Source: Rahnella aquatilis CIP 78.65 = ATCC 33071 (GTDB taxonomy: Bacteria > Pseudomonadota > Gammaproteobacteria > Enterobacterales > Enterobacteriaceae). From it: DNA of 64,000 nt. Under the pieces are notes generated by a model. It saw only the letters and a program-made list of their open reading frames with translations. It had not been told where the DNA came from and did no database searches. The stretch is taken from the NCBI RefSeq assembly GCF_000241955.1, contig NC_016818.1, positions 2,046,001 through 2,110,000 on the forward strand, given 5' to 3'. Position numbers and translations under genes: made by a program. Below are positions 9,125 to 17,572 of the stretch, piece by piece (the first letter of the stretch is position 1; each line of letters opens with the position of its first letter).

Positions 9125-10153
9125 ATGAAAATACTTACCCTGCTGTTTGGGCTGTTAATTAGCTCATTTGCTGCGACAGGAGCCGATATGTCTAACGGAG
9201 CAGATAACTTTTATAAAAGTGATAAAGTCACACAGCAAAAAGTGACCTTTAAAAACCAGTATCAAATGAAAGTCGTCGGTAATTTGTTTATACCGAAAGG
9301 GATGAAGCAAAACGCACAGAATCCCGCTATTGTCATTGGCCATCCGATGGGGGCCGTGAAAGAGCAAAGCTCAAATTTATATGCCCAGAAACTGGCAGAA
9401 CAAGGGTTTGTGACACTGGCAATTGATCTTTCCTTCTGGGGTGAGAGTGACGGAAAACCCGGCCATCTGATTTCCCCTGAAATTTATGCAGATGATTTTA
9501 GCGCAGCAGTCGATTATCTCAGCACCCAGCCTTATGTTGATCCGCAGAGAATTGGCGCACTGGGTATTTGTGGTAGCGGTAGCTTCGTTATCAGTGCTGC
9601 TAAAATTGACCCGAGAATGAAGGCCATTGCCACGGTCAGTATGTATGACATGGGGTCTGTATTCCGTAATGGTCTTAATCATTCAGTGACACCTGAACAG
9701 CGTAAAGTATTGATTAAGTCCGCTGCAGAACAACGTTTAGCCGAGTTTAAAGGCGGGGATATCGCCTATATTCCCGGCACCGTGAACAAGCTTGATGATT
9801 CAACCTCTGCGATTCAGCGCGAATTCTTCGATTTCTATCGCACATCCCGGGGGGGTTATACGCCACAGGGCGAGAAAGAAGAGCTCACCACAAAACCGAT
9901 GCTGAGCAGCATAGGGAAGTTTATGAACTTCTATCCGTTCAATGATATCGAGACGATTTCTCCGCGCCCGATGCTTTTTATCACCGGCGACCAGGCGCAT
10001 TCGAAGGAATTTAGCGAAGATGCGTACAAACGTGCCGGACAGCCGAAGGAGTTGTACATCGTCCCGGGGGCGGGTCATGTCGATTTGTACGACCGTACCG
10101 ATTTGATACCTTTCGCTAAGCTGGCGTCATTCTTTAAAACTAACCTCAGATAA
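9125..10153 (+). CDS. secreted alpha/beta hydrolase with a cysteine nucleophile motif
   Basis: 342 residues with an N-terminal signal-like segment (ISSFAATGA, cleavage near residue 20). The fold is alpha/beta hydrolase of the dienelactone-hydrolase type. The nucleophile elbow reads GICGSGS with Cys in place of Ser, the acid is likely in GDQAHSKE, and the His is in GAGHVDLYD. Cys nucleophiles are known in dienelactone hydrolases. It lies 10 bases after the MFS gene, so a combined hydrolysis/export role is an inference. The substrate is unknown. Confidence 0.8.
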   Translation: MKILTLLFGLLISSFAATGADMSNGADNFYKSDKVTQQKVTFKNQYQMKVVGNLFIPKGMKQNAQNPAIVIGHPMGAVKEQSSNLYAQKLAEQGFVTLAIDLSFWGESDGKPGHLISPEIYADDFSAAVDYLSTQPYVDPQRIGALGICGSGSFVISAAKIDPRMKAIATVSMYDMGSVFRNGLNHSVTPEQRKVLIKSAAEQRLAEFKGGDIAYIPGTVNKLDDSTSAIQREFFDFYRTSRGGYTPQGEKEELTTKPMLSSIGKFMNFYPFNDIETISPRPMLFITGDQAHSKEFSEDAYKRAGQPKELYIVPGAGHVDLYDRTDLIPFAKLASFFKTNLR

Positions 10154-10192
10154 TCAGCAAAGCCACATTCTGCCGGGTGTGGCTGCTCTTGC

Positions 10193-10216
10193 CCTCCGGC
10201 CCTGCGAGGCCGGAGG
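10193..10216. terminator. hairpin between convergent genes
   Basis: Perfect 9-bp stem CCTCCGGCC / GGCCGGAGG with a 6-base loop between the converging hydrolase and darcynin genes. There is no long T-run, so termination strength is uncertain. Confidence 0.5.
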
Positions 10217-10251
10217 AGCATTCAGTTAGGTGATCTTATGTTGTCCGCAAC

Positions 10252-10569
10252 TCAGGACGCTTTTTCAAACGCTTTATATCCATTCTCGAGGGAGGGAATG
10301 ATATCCACCATTTCGAAATAGGGTTTGGTAATAAGCTCTGAGTCTCTTAAACGTTCGATAGCAAAGTAGAATGACTCCATGTCTTCTGCCTCGAACATGG
10401 CGACATCCGTGCATTTTGTGGTAAATGCCTCGGCATCAAACATCCTTAATGTCACCTTGTTATCAGGCAGAACGGTTGATAACACCGTATCCGCAATCCG
10501 GTTTCTTTCGCTTCTTTCCAGTCGAAGCCATTCCCGGGTGGTTTTAAGTAAAACAAAAACGGTAATCAT
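10252..10569 (-). CDS. darcynin-family protein
   Basis: 105-residue soluble protein. MITVFVLLKTTREWLRL, the central LRMFDAEAFTTKCTDVAMFEAED and the ending YFEMVDIIPSLENGYKAFE are the family hallmarks. The family has no established function; its ferredoxin-like pattern resembles small heme-degrading or monooxygenase-like folds, but that is speculation. A good RBS (AGGAG) precedes the ATG. It stands alone. Confidence 0.75.
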   Translation of the reverse strand: MITVFVLLKTTREWLRLERSERNRIADTVLSTVLPDNKVTLRMFDAEAFTTKCTDVAMFEAEDMESFYFAIERLRDSELITKPYFEMVDIIPSLENGYKAFEKAS

Positions 10570-10753
10570 AATCTCTCCTTGTTTGTGTAGAGGAGAACGC
10601 TAACATCTTTTTAAGAGAAAGATTTATCTGGCCTATCGTCAATTGGTAACAAAGTTTCTGAATGTTCTCTCAATGTAATTTCATCTTACGGCAGCGGTAA
10701 AGTGGCCTTGTTTTCTAACAGGCGGGGAGGCAGTACATCTCAGTTGACAGAAC

Positions 10754-10779
10754 AACGGCCGCCAGGCCGTTTTATTTTT
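10754..10779 (+). terminator. orphan intrinsic terminator
   Basis: Stem AACGGCC (10754-10760), loop GCCA, stem GGCCGTT (10765-10771), then TTATTTTT. No coding gene ends just upstream on the + strand; the darcynin gene runs the other way. It may end a small untranslated RNA of roughly 100-150 bases. Confidence 0.55.
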
Positions 10780-11435
10780 ATTCTATTTGGTTTTTAGAAA
10801 TCACTCAGTTTGTACCAGTCTCATAGAAACTCTTTGTAATTTCGATCAAAGAAATGAAGGCGACAAACAATCTTATAGGGCATCTTCCAAGCAAGCCCTA
10901 TCTCAATTACACCGAGTATGCACCATGCTGTTGAGGAAGAAGGTGCTCAAAAATATTGTTTCAATGCGAGCGTCAAAAAGATGCAATTGTTTGGCCTGTA
11001 AGTTGTGGGTCCACGGTAAACGTCCTTCGTGAAAGAAACAGGAAACAAACAGTTAGCCACAGTTAGTTCCGTTAAAAAATGATATAGCCTGATTGGTAGC
11101 CGCTTGAAAAACTAAAAGTATCCTACTATAAGGGCTTCCCCGAACAGTCAACGCCGGTTTTTAATTTCTGTCTGTTCATCAATGAAAGGCAAGGGATGAA
11201 ACTGCACTACTATAAACGGTCACGCTGAATCGCTATTGATTCGGACCCTGATGAAAGACGCTCGTGAGATCCTCCTTCGTTAATCGGATAGTGATATCCA
11301 GTAGGATATGCAGATACTTCTCGCGGGGGTCTAACCATTTACCATCAACGAGTTACAGTTCAGTTACTACTCAGTTTAATTTTCACGTTGTTGAATACAG
11401 TCTGAAGTCACCGCCGTAATGTAATGATGCCCAGC
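10780..11435. other. gene-poor stretch with no recognised feature
   Basis: I read both strands and found no frame that looks like a real protein. The 81-codon frame near 10787 has an unconvincing composition and no family resemblance. It borders an insertion-sequence remnant, so it is probably decayed DNA. Confidence 0.5.
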
Positions 11436-11709
11436 ACAGCCTCACAAATAGCTATCGCATCAGTTGCATCATTTTTCCCGGTCTTACCCGCCATGCAATT
11501 GGGTGAGACAAATTTCGATGCCATCAACCGGACATCATGGCCATACTGCCTGAATAATCTTGCCCAATAGTGGCACCCGAGCAGGCTTCCATTCCAATGA
11601 CACAGGGAGGTAAACCAGCGATGAGTTCAGAAAGTGCTGCACGCGACACCTTGGGTTTAACCAGAACTGCTTTACCATTTTGGTCAACGCAGTGAACAGC
11701 AAACACATT
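11436..11709 (-). mobile_element. IS110-family transposase remnant (N-terminal part, frameshifted)
   Basis: On the - strand VFAVHCVDQNGKAVLV through GMEACSGA reads in one frame. After a missing base near 11580 it continues as HYWARLFRQYGHDVRLM, KFVSPNCMAGKTGKNDA and DAIAICEAV in the next frame. This is the N-terminal DEDD catalytic part of IS110-type transposases. The C-terminal transposase_20 domain and the element ends are missing. It is a dead fragment whose upstream edge abuts a TetR-tail remnant at 11710. Confidence 0.8.
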
Positions 11710-11710
11710 G

Positions 11711-11878
11711 TTTGAACGGGCAGCTTTGCGTGGCGAGGCTGGCTATGAGGGGCAGCGCAGAGCCATTCTTGAAACGCTTATTGCTCCTGTCTGGTTCAGA
11801 ATTCTGATTACTCAGGAGTCTGTAGATGAGGAATATCTGGTGGCAAATATCAGCCGAGTTTTAGAGCAGATGTTTTGA
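11711..11878 (+). pseudogene. TetR/AcrR regulator C-terminal remnant
   Basis: An open frame without a start reads GYEGQRRAILETL, IAPVWFRILITQESVDEEY and ISRVLEQMF then stop. This pattern (small aromatic stretch, RILIT, then a hydrophobic helix before the stop) is like the last ~50 residues of TetR-family ligand-binding domains. It begins exactly where the IS110 remnant ends, so an insertion/deletion event probably removed the front of the gene. Confidence 0.6.
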
Positions 11879-12171
11879 TCGCGTTTTTTATTAAGACCGA
11901 ACTCGGGATGATAAAGCTCGCTATTTTGAGATAAAACAGATTAAAGACACTTTCAGAAACAGCGGTATGTCCGCTTTACGCTCACCGCCGACCTGACGAT
12001 CCTTCAGATATGTTAATGAAGAGTATGCCGTCACTTTCTTCTCCCCAAGATTGATTCTTACACTACATATAGTCGAGCGAAGAAAACTTACGACCTCAAT
12101 CGTGTTCCAGGACGCCCGGATACCGAACCTGATATATACAAGTTGCACAATTCATCTCTACAGGATTATTT

Positions 12172-13263
12172 ATGATGTGCATACGCGCTTTTTGTTTATT
12201 GTCGGTGTTCCTTTACTGCATACAAGTGCAGGCATCTCCAGGCTTTCGTCAGATAACGCTATCAGACTCAAAGTTCGAAACTCTACATGTCACTGTGTGG
12301 TATCCGGCTTCTACTGAGGGAAGAACAGTTGATATAGGCAGTAATCCTGCTTTCGTCGGCGTTACGGTGAACCCCGATGCGCCACCATTACCCGGAGTAC
12401 ATCCTCTCCTGGTTATTTCACACGGATACAACGGAAACTGGCGGAATCTGTCCTGGATTGCAGCGGCCATGGCTGCAGAGGGATATATTGTTGCCGCCCC
12501 GGATCATCCAGGCACTACTACTTTTGATCAGAATCCGACAGAAGCTAAAAAGTTGTGGCGACGTCCGCACGATATTTCCCGGGTTATTGATTTCGTCATA
12601 GATTCTCCCGCACTTTTCGGGGCGACGGACAAGGGACGTATTGCTGCTTTAGGGCATTCTCTTGGCGGATGGACAGTCATGTCGCTCGCGGGTGCGCGAT
12701 TTAAACCCTCCCTGTTTATCGACGATTGTCATAACCATCCCAAACGGGGCGACTGCCGGTTAACAGAAAAACTTGGCATCAATGAAACGCTTTCCCAGGA
12801 AAAAATATCCGCAAATAACAGGGATGCAAGGATCCGGGCCGTCGTCTCTCTTGATCTGGGATTAGCACCTGGTTTTACCCCTCAGAGTCTGAATGCTATT
12901 AATATTCCCGTCCTGATTTTAGCTGCACAGGCGGACCGACTGGCAGACTTACCCGCAGGACAGGAGTCCGGATACCTTGCTGCCAAAATGAATCCAAACA
13001 GGAGGCAATATGAGATCATTGAAGGCGCGACACATTTTAGTTTTATGCAGCTTTGTAAACCCGGCGCTGAAAATATCCTAAACGAAGAATCACCGGGCGA
13101 CGATATTGTTTGCCAGGATGGCCTCCATGCCAAGAGATCAAATATTCATCAAAATCTGGTGAGTAAGATCAGTGCATTCCTGAATTCTGCACTTGATTAC
13201 ACTGCATCTTCTGTCGGAACAAAGTCGGTGACAGGCCTGAAACTCGCAGAAATTCACGATTAA
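12172..13263 (+). CDS. secreted dienelactone hydrolase-like protein (COG4188-type)
   Basis: 363 residues with a signal peptide (cleavage after VQA, residue ~21). The alpha/beta-hydrolase core shows the oxyanion region ISHGYNGN, the nucleophile in GHSLGG (Ser ~162) and a C-terminal His in GATHFSFMQLC. It resembles predicted dienelactone hydrolases that act on ester or lactone substrates outside the cytosol. The start is ATG 12172 or the ATG right after it, behind AGGA. Its last 95 bases overlap the end of the convergent AraC-type gene. Confidence 0.82.
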   Translation: MMCIRAFCLLSVFLYCIQVQASPGFRQITLSDSKFETLHVTVWYPASTEGRTVDIGSNPAFVGVTVNPDAPPLPGVHPLLVISHGYNGNWRNLSWIAAAMAAEGYIVAAPDHPGTTTFDQNPTEAKKLWRRPHDISRVIDFVIDSPALFGATDKGRIAALGHSLGGWTVMSLAGARFKPSLFIDDCHNHPKRGDCRLTEKLGINETLSQEKISANNRDARIRAVVSLDLGLAPGFTPQSLNAINIPVLILAAQADRLADLPAGQESGYLAAKMNPNRRQYEIIEGATHFSFMQLCKPGAENILNEESPGDDIVCQDGLHAKRSNIHQNLVSKISAFLNSALDYTASSVGTKSVTGLKLAEIHD

Positions 13264-14206
13264 AATTTGATTTAGTGGTGAATCCCGATTCCAACATTAT
13301 ATCCGTCACAGGCAATGGGGTGTTTAACAGCAGTTCCTTTGCCCATTCAATCCTGAAGCCATTGATCCACTGCGAGACATTGCACTGACTGACAGAATTG
13401 ACTGCACCTGAAAGATGTCGTGCTGGTATGCCTGTTTTTCTGGCCAGAAGACTCAGTGTCAGGTCGGGATTGAGATAAATTTTTGTTTCACGAACTTGTT
13501 TCTCGAGTTTACTGTAAATCCCCTCAAACTCTCCCGCGGGTACCACAATACTCTCGGGGGACGTTTCTTCCCGCTTATCATTTCCTGATACAGTTGTCCT
13601 TCCCGCACTGACAATAGCTGCGGTGATGAGAGGAAGCAGTGTCATCTGGAAAATGACAATCATACCCGGAGCCTGTTTTCCGCCGGTGATGCTGAAGTCA
13701 AATGCAACCGCAAGATCTGTCAGTGCAGATATACACAGAAAGCAGCCTGCGAAAAAAGCCATCTTTACCGTATGTGTTGATTCCGCCAGTCGGTTCAGCG
13801 TGAAGTGACGCTCCCCCAGCCATGCAATACGAAAGAGGTCACATCCGTATCCTGTAAAAATGATAAATAGGATGAAATCAGTCGCAGCCGGCCAAACCAT
13901 CCTGAGCAATAAGGCAATGGTTGGGGGTAAAAGCAGCAATACCCGGCGACGCTGCTTGCTGGTTTCAGTCATTGAGATGAAACTGTGCCATGCGAGAGGG
14001 GGCAGAAGTATTGCCAGGACGGATTGAATGTTCCTGAGCATGGCTGACTCGTATTCCCAGCGCAGCGTGCTTACCGAAAGAAGGACTGTGCAGGCGATAA
14101 GAAAACGCAGTGTACCGCGGTGGCGATTTTTTTCAGGAAATAGCGCCATCACTATTAAAACCAATAGCGCAAACAAAGTAATAACAGGAAAGGGAACAGA
14201 AAACAT
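13169..14206 (-). CDS. membrane-anchored AraC-family regulator
   Basis: About 345 residues. The N-terminal ~200 residues hold six or seven hydrophobic segments, and the C-terminus holds an AraC-type HTH (SLLARKTGIPARHLSGAVN then ITDIM-type second helix and FNREFLRVSGLSP). Membrane-bound AraC proteins often sense extracytoplasmic signals. I take ATG 14206; a GTG at 14248 would add 14 residues and has a distant GGAG. The 3' end overlaps the hydrolase gene by 95 bases. A siderophore receptor gene starts ~470 bases away in the opposite direction and is a possible target. Confidence 0.82.
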   Translation of the reverse strand: MFSVPFPVITLFALLVLIVMALFPEKNRHRGTLRFLIACTVLLSVSTLRWEYESAMLRNIQSVLAILLPPLAWHSFISMTETSKQRRRVLLLLPPTIALLLRMVWPAATDFILFIIFTGYGCDLFRIAWLGERHFTLNRLAESTHTVKMAFFAGCFLCISALTDLAVAFDFSITGGKQAPGMIVIFQMTLLPLITAAIVSAGRTTVSGNDKREETSPESIVVPAGEFEGIYSKLEKQVRETKIYLNPDLTLSLLARKTGIPARHLSGAVNSVSQCNVSQWINGFRIEWAKELLLNTPLPVTDIMLESGFTTKSNFNREFLRVSGLSPTLFRQKMQCNQVQNSGMH

Positions 14207-14290
14207 AACCACAGTACCATCATAAAAATTTACAACGAATATTTGCACACATGAAGGTAATTTGTCTCCTTCAACGTAATTCCCCGAACT

Positions 14291-14518
14291 TTAGGGGCCG
14301 TCACTGGAAGGGTCAGCGCGATTAAAAAGATCACTGTCCCCGTTTAAAACTTTATTAGCGAAACTTTCGACTATGGAATGATTCTTTTTGCCTTCAGCTA
14401 CGTTCGTGAAATAGTTAAAGTCCGTATCTATCCAGGTCTGAAGCCTGGACTCGTAGTCCTCTGGATATTGTGATTGTTCTACTGCTGGCAGTCGTGAAAA
14501 CTGATCCTGCGGCGCATT
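14291..14518 (-). pseudogene. unrecognised coding fragment without a start codon
   Basis: The - strand carries a 75-codon frame bounded by stops. Parts read PAVEQSQYPEDYESRLQTW, TDFNYFTNVAEGKKNHS and SFANKVLNGDSDLFNRAD. Composition is protein-like, with regular charged/aromatic spacing, but there is no ATG/GTG/TTG near the front. It is probably the C-terminal remnant of a lost gene. I do not recognise the family. Confidence 0.4.
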
Positions 14519-14631
14519 TTAGCCACTGCCACCGGCATGGTTCACAGCGTGGTGGCGCTGGCGCTTCCACGGGAGGCTATAAATACGCGCTGACTCGACG
14601 GGTAATAATGTGTTACATTTTCAATGAGAAT

Positions 14632-14650
14632 GATAATGATAGTAATTACT
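14632..14650 (+). promoter_or_regulatory. Fur-box-like site upstream of the siderophore receptor
   Basis: The 19-mer starting GATAATGATAGTAAT matches 15 of 19 positions of the Fur consensus. It sits 22 bases before the receptor start, within an overlapping run GAGAATGATAATGATAG. This implies iron-dependent repression by Fur. Confidence 0.7.
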
Positions 14651-14672
14651 GTTACCCAAGGGATTCACCAAA

Positions 14673-16820
14673 ATGCCATCCGTTTTCACACCAGCCAAAC
14701 TCAAGACTACTTTTAAGCCCTTAACATTGTTCATCTTTCCCACCATTCTGATCAGTACTCCCACTCATGCCGAAACGCAAACAGTCACAGAAGACAATAT
14801 CACGGTGACTGCCGTTGCACCGGAAGACAGTACCGATTATCTGCAGGGTTATGTGGCCACTAAAAATCTCAGTGCCACCAAAGCGGATACTTCGATTATT
14901 CGTACACCGCAGTCGGTTTCTGTGGTCACTGCCGATGAAATGAAAGCCCGACAGACTGATACCCTGGCCGATGCTTTCAAATACACCCCCGGTTTTCTGG
15001 CACAACCGAACGGCTTTAGCCGCGCCGCAGACGACTATACGATCCGCGGTTTCAACGTGGGCTCCGGTACGGGTGGCATACTGAAAGATGGCATGAAGAT
15101 GCAGGCCAGCGTGTATGACGGCGGTCTTGAACCTTATGCATTTGAACGTATTGAAATGATTAAAGGGGCCGCTTCTGTTTTATACGGACAATTATCGCCG
15201 GGCGGCTTAATCAACGCCGTGACTAAACGCCCTTCCACCATTCCCTGGCATGAACTGAATGTGGAATATGGCAGCTATGATCGCAAACAGATTTCGGGCG
15301 ATTTCTCCGGTCCGATCGATGATGAAGGCAAATATTCTTACCGCTTAACGGGCCTGCTACGCGATAGTGACACGCAAACCGACTATATCAACGACGATAA
15401 GCAGTATCTGGCACCGGCATTTACCTGGCGGCCGAATGACAGCACGAGTCTGACACTCCTTGCCAGTTACCAGAAAATTAAGACCAAATTTGCCACCCCT
15501 CTGAATTATAACATGACGACATACAGTAAAACGGCAGGTGCAAAAATTGCACGTGATCAGTTTGTCGGCGAACCGGATTTTGACCGTTTTGATACCGAGA
15601 TGAAGAGTCTGGGTTATCTCTTAACCCATCAGTTTTCTGACTCGCTGAAGCTCAGTCATGCGCTGCGTTATATGAATGCAGAAGGCGACTTTGACTATAT
15701 GAATGCCAATGCTATCCGAGGTAATACCCTGACGCGCTATTACAGTAAGCGTCATGAGAAGTCCTCGGGATTAACCACTGATAGCAATCTGACCTGGACG
15801 CTCGATGGCGGCGACTGGGAACACCAGATATTGGCGGGAACCGATTATTACCATAAAACCTATGATTCCTGGCGTTACATCGGTTTAGGCTCCCCGCTGG
15901 ATTTAACCAACATTCAGTATGGTAATAATCCTGCGGTGACCGCCACCGACAGTGGATCAAGGCTGACCAGCGATCAATTTGGTATTTACTTACAAGATCA
16001 GATTACCTGGAATAAAAAATGGGTACTGTTGCTGAGCGGTCGTAACGACTGGTCAGAAAGCCGCACGACGAAACATAGTAATCAAGCGCAAACCATTCAA
16101 AGCGATCATAAAGCCACGGGCCGTATAGGTGCTGTCTACCTGGCCGATAATGGTCTGGCACCGTATATCAGCTATAGCCAGTCATTCAATCCGACATCGG
16201 GTACCGACAGGCAAGGTAACAGCTTTCGTCCAACGGAAGGTGAGCAGTATGAGGCGGGCGTTCGCTTCCAGCCACCAGAAAGCAAAACCATTATCAGTAT
16301 GGCGCTTTATCAGCTCACCCAAAACAATGCCCTGACTTCAGACCCTGTCGATAGCAGTTATAACGTGCAGACGGGTGAAATACGTTCCCGGGGCCTGGAA
16401 CTGGAGATGAAGAGTGAGATAACGTCAAACCTCAATTTTATCACCTCCTACGCTTACACGGATGCGCGAGTGACGAAAGACAATAACACGTTGAAAAACG
16501 GCAGCCGGGTAGAAGGCGTGCCGTACAACACGGCCAGCATCTGGAGTGATTATCGTCTTGCCAGCCTGGGATTACCACAGGTGACGGTGGGGGCGGGCGC
16601 TCGCTACATCGGTACAACCAAAACCTCGCCGTCGATCAGCAGTGATAAGATCCCGGCGTATACGCTGTTTGATACCAAAATCAGCTACCAGCCGGTCAAC
16701 AACCTGACCGTGTCCCTGAAGGTACAAAACCTGACTAACGAGAAATACCTCTATTGCAACACGGTTTGCCGCTACGGTGATGAACGCTCTGTTATTGGTG
16801 GGGTCAGTTATCAGTGGTAG
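14673..16820 (+). CDS. TonB-dependent hydroxamate siderophore receptor (FhuA/FoxA-like)
   Basis: 715-residue outer-membrane receptor. It has a signal peptide (cleavage near THA, residue ~33), a TonB box region ITVTAVAP, a plug domain (IRTPQSVSVVTADEMKAR to GGLINAVTKRPS, residues ~70-190) and a beta-barrel ending in aromatic SYQW. The late CNTVCRYGDERSV segment resembles the Cys-containing loop of the FhuA/FoxA group, so ferrichrome-, ferrioxamine- or similar hydroxamate uptake is likely. A Fur-like site precedes it. Its end overlaps fhuF by 17 bases in convergent orientation. Confidence 0.92.
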   Translation: MPSVFTPAKLKTTFKPLTLFIFPTILISTPTHAETQTVTEDNITVTAVAPEDSTDYLQGYVATKNLSATKADTSIIRTPQSVSVVTADEMKARQTDTLADAFKYTPGFLAQPNGFSRAADDYTIRGFNVGSGTGGILKDGMKMQASVYDGGLEPYAFERIEMIKGAASVLYGQLSPGGLINAVTKRPSTIPWHELNVEYGSYDRKQISGDFSGPIDDEGKYSYRLTGLLRDSDTQTDYINDDKQYLAPAFTWRPNDSTSLTLLASYQKIKTKFATPLNYNMTTYSKTAGAKIARDQFVGEPDFDRFDTEMKSLGYLLTHQFSDSLKLSHALRYMNAEGDFDYMNANAIRGNTLTRYYSKRHEKSSGLTTDSNLTWTLDGGDWEHQILAGTDYYHKTYDSWRYIGLGSPLDLTNIQYGNNPAVTATDSGSRLTSDQFGIYLQDQITWNKKWVLLLSGRNDWSESRTTKHSNQAQTIQSDHKATGRIGAVYLADNGLAPYISYSQSFNPTSGTDRQGNSFRPTEGEQYEAGVRFQPPESKTIISMALYQLTQNNALTSDPVDSSYNVQTGEIRSRGLELEMKSEITSNLNFITSYAYTDARVTKDNNTLKNGSRVEGVPYNTASIWSDYRLASLGLPQVTVGAGARYIGTTKTSPSISSDKIPAYTLFDTKISYQPVNNLTVSLKVQNLTNEKYLYCNTVCRYGDERSVIGGVSYQW

Positions 16821-17571
16821 AAGGTAGATAGTTTGCCTGCCACGCTTGTGGCAGGCAGCAATTTTTGCAGTAGCCCATCTCTGGCAATAAATAGCGCAGG
16901 CAGCATCCTTTACGCAGCTTCACCGCCTCGCCATCCGGTGACAGCCGTACAAATACCGATCGATACATCAGATTACGTGCCCCATCTGGCCAGCATTTTT
17001 CTGTAAACAACGCGGCGATGGCCTGCTCTTTTTCCGGCGACAGATAACCCGACGCGCTGAGCAAATGACGCAGCGCCTCAACGCCGTTGGCGATATTGCT
17101 CCATAGCACCGGCGCTTTTACGCCCGTTACAGCACTGAGTGCCACGAAGTGTGCATCAATATGCTGTTGAAAAAGAACCGAGAAATCTTCGACAGTTCTT
17201 ACTGGCGCTACGGGTTTCCCCTCATCTGGTACGACAACCGCCGTTACCTGACCGTCAGCATCGAGCAATAACAGCAGATCCTTTAGATCAGCAGGCAACA
17301 GGGTATCGTATAGTATGCGTGCAAATAACCAACCGCCGGAAAATAGCGATAAGTAATGTTTACTCCACATGGAGGCAACGGCAGTGGCGTCCTGCTGCTC
17401 CCAGCTATGCTGGCGTGCAAAACCTTTAAGCTGCTGTGCGATAAATTCGTGTTGCAGCAGATATGTGGCGGGAAGTAAGCGATCGTTGCTCATGCTGGCA
17501 TCGGGCAGGGTAACGCCTCTTACTAAAGGAAGAAATGCCGGGGTGAGTGGGGCAAACAGTTTCAGCATCAT
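16804..17571 (-). CDS. fhuF: FhuF siderophore-iron reductase
   Basis: 255 residues. The C-terminal GCCLRYLLPEMGYCKNCCL gives the C-C-x10-C-x2-C pattern that binds the unusual [2Fe-2S] cluster of FhuF proteins. FhuF reduces iron in hydroxamate siderophores in the cytosol, releasing it. It starts with ATG-ATG one base after the fhuB stop, so it is translated from the same fhuD-fhuB-fhuF message. This linkage differs from E. coli, where fhuF lies apart. Confidence 0.92.
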   Translation of the reverse strand: MMLKLFAPLTPAFLPLVRGVTLPDASMSNDRLLPATYLLQHEFIAQQLKGFARQHSWEQQDATAVASMWSKHYLSLFSGGWLFARILYDTLLPADLKDLLLLLDADGQVTAVVVPDEGKPVAPVRTVEDFSVLFQQHIDAHFVALSAVTGVKAPVLWSNIANGVEALRHLLSASGYLSPEKEQAIAALFTEKCWPDGARNLMYRSVFVRLSPDGEAVKLRKGCCLRYLLPEMGYCKNCCLPQAWQANYLPSTTDN

Positions 17572-17572
17572 T

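Noticed and set aside
10787..11032. An 81-codon frame in the gene-poor region
   Set aside because: No RBS, unconvincing composition and no family resemblance; more likely decayed DNA.
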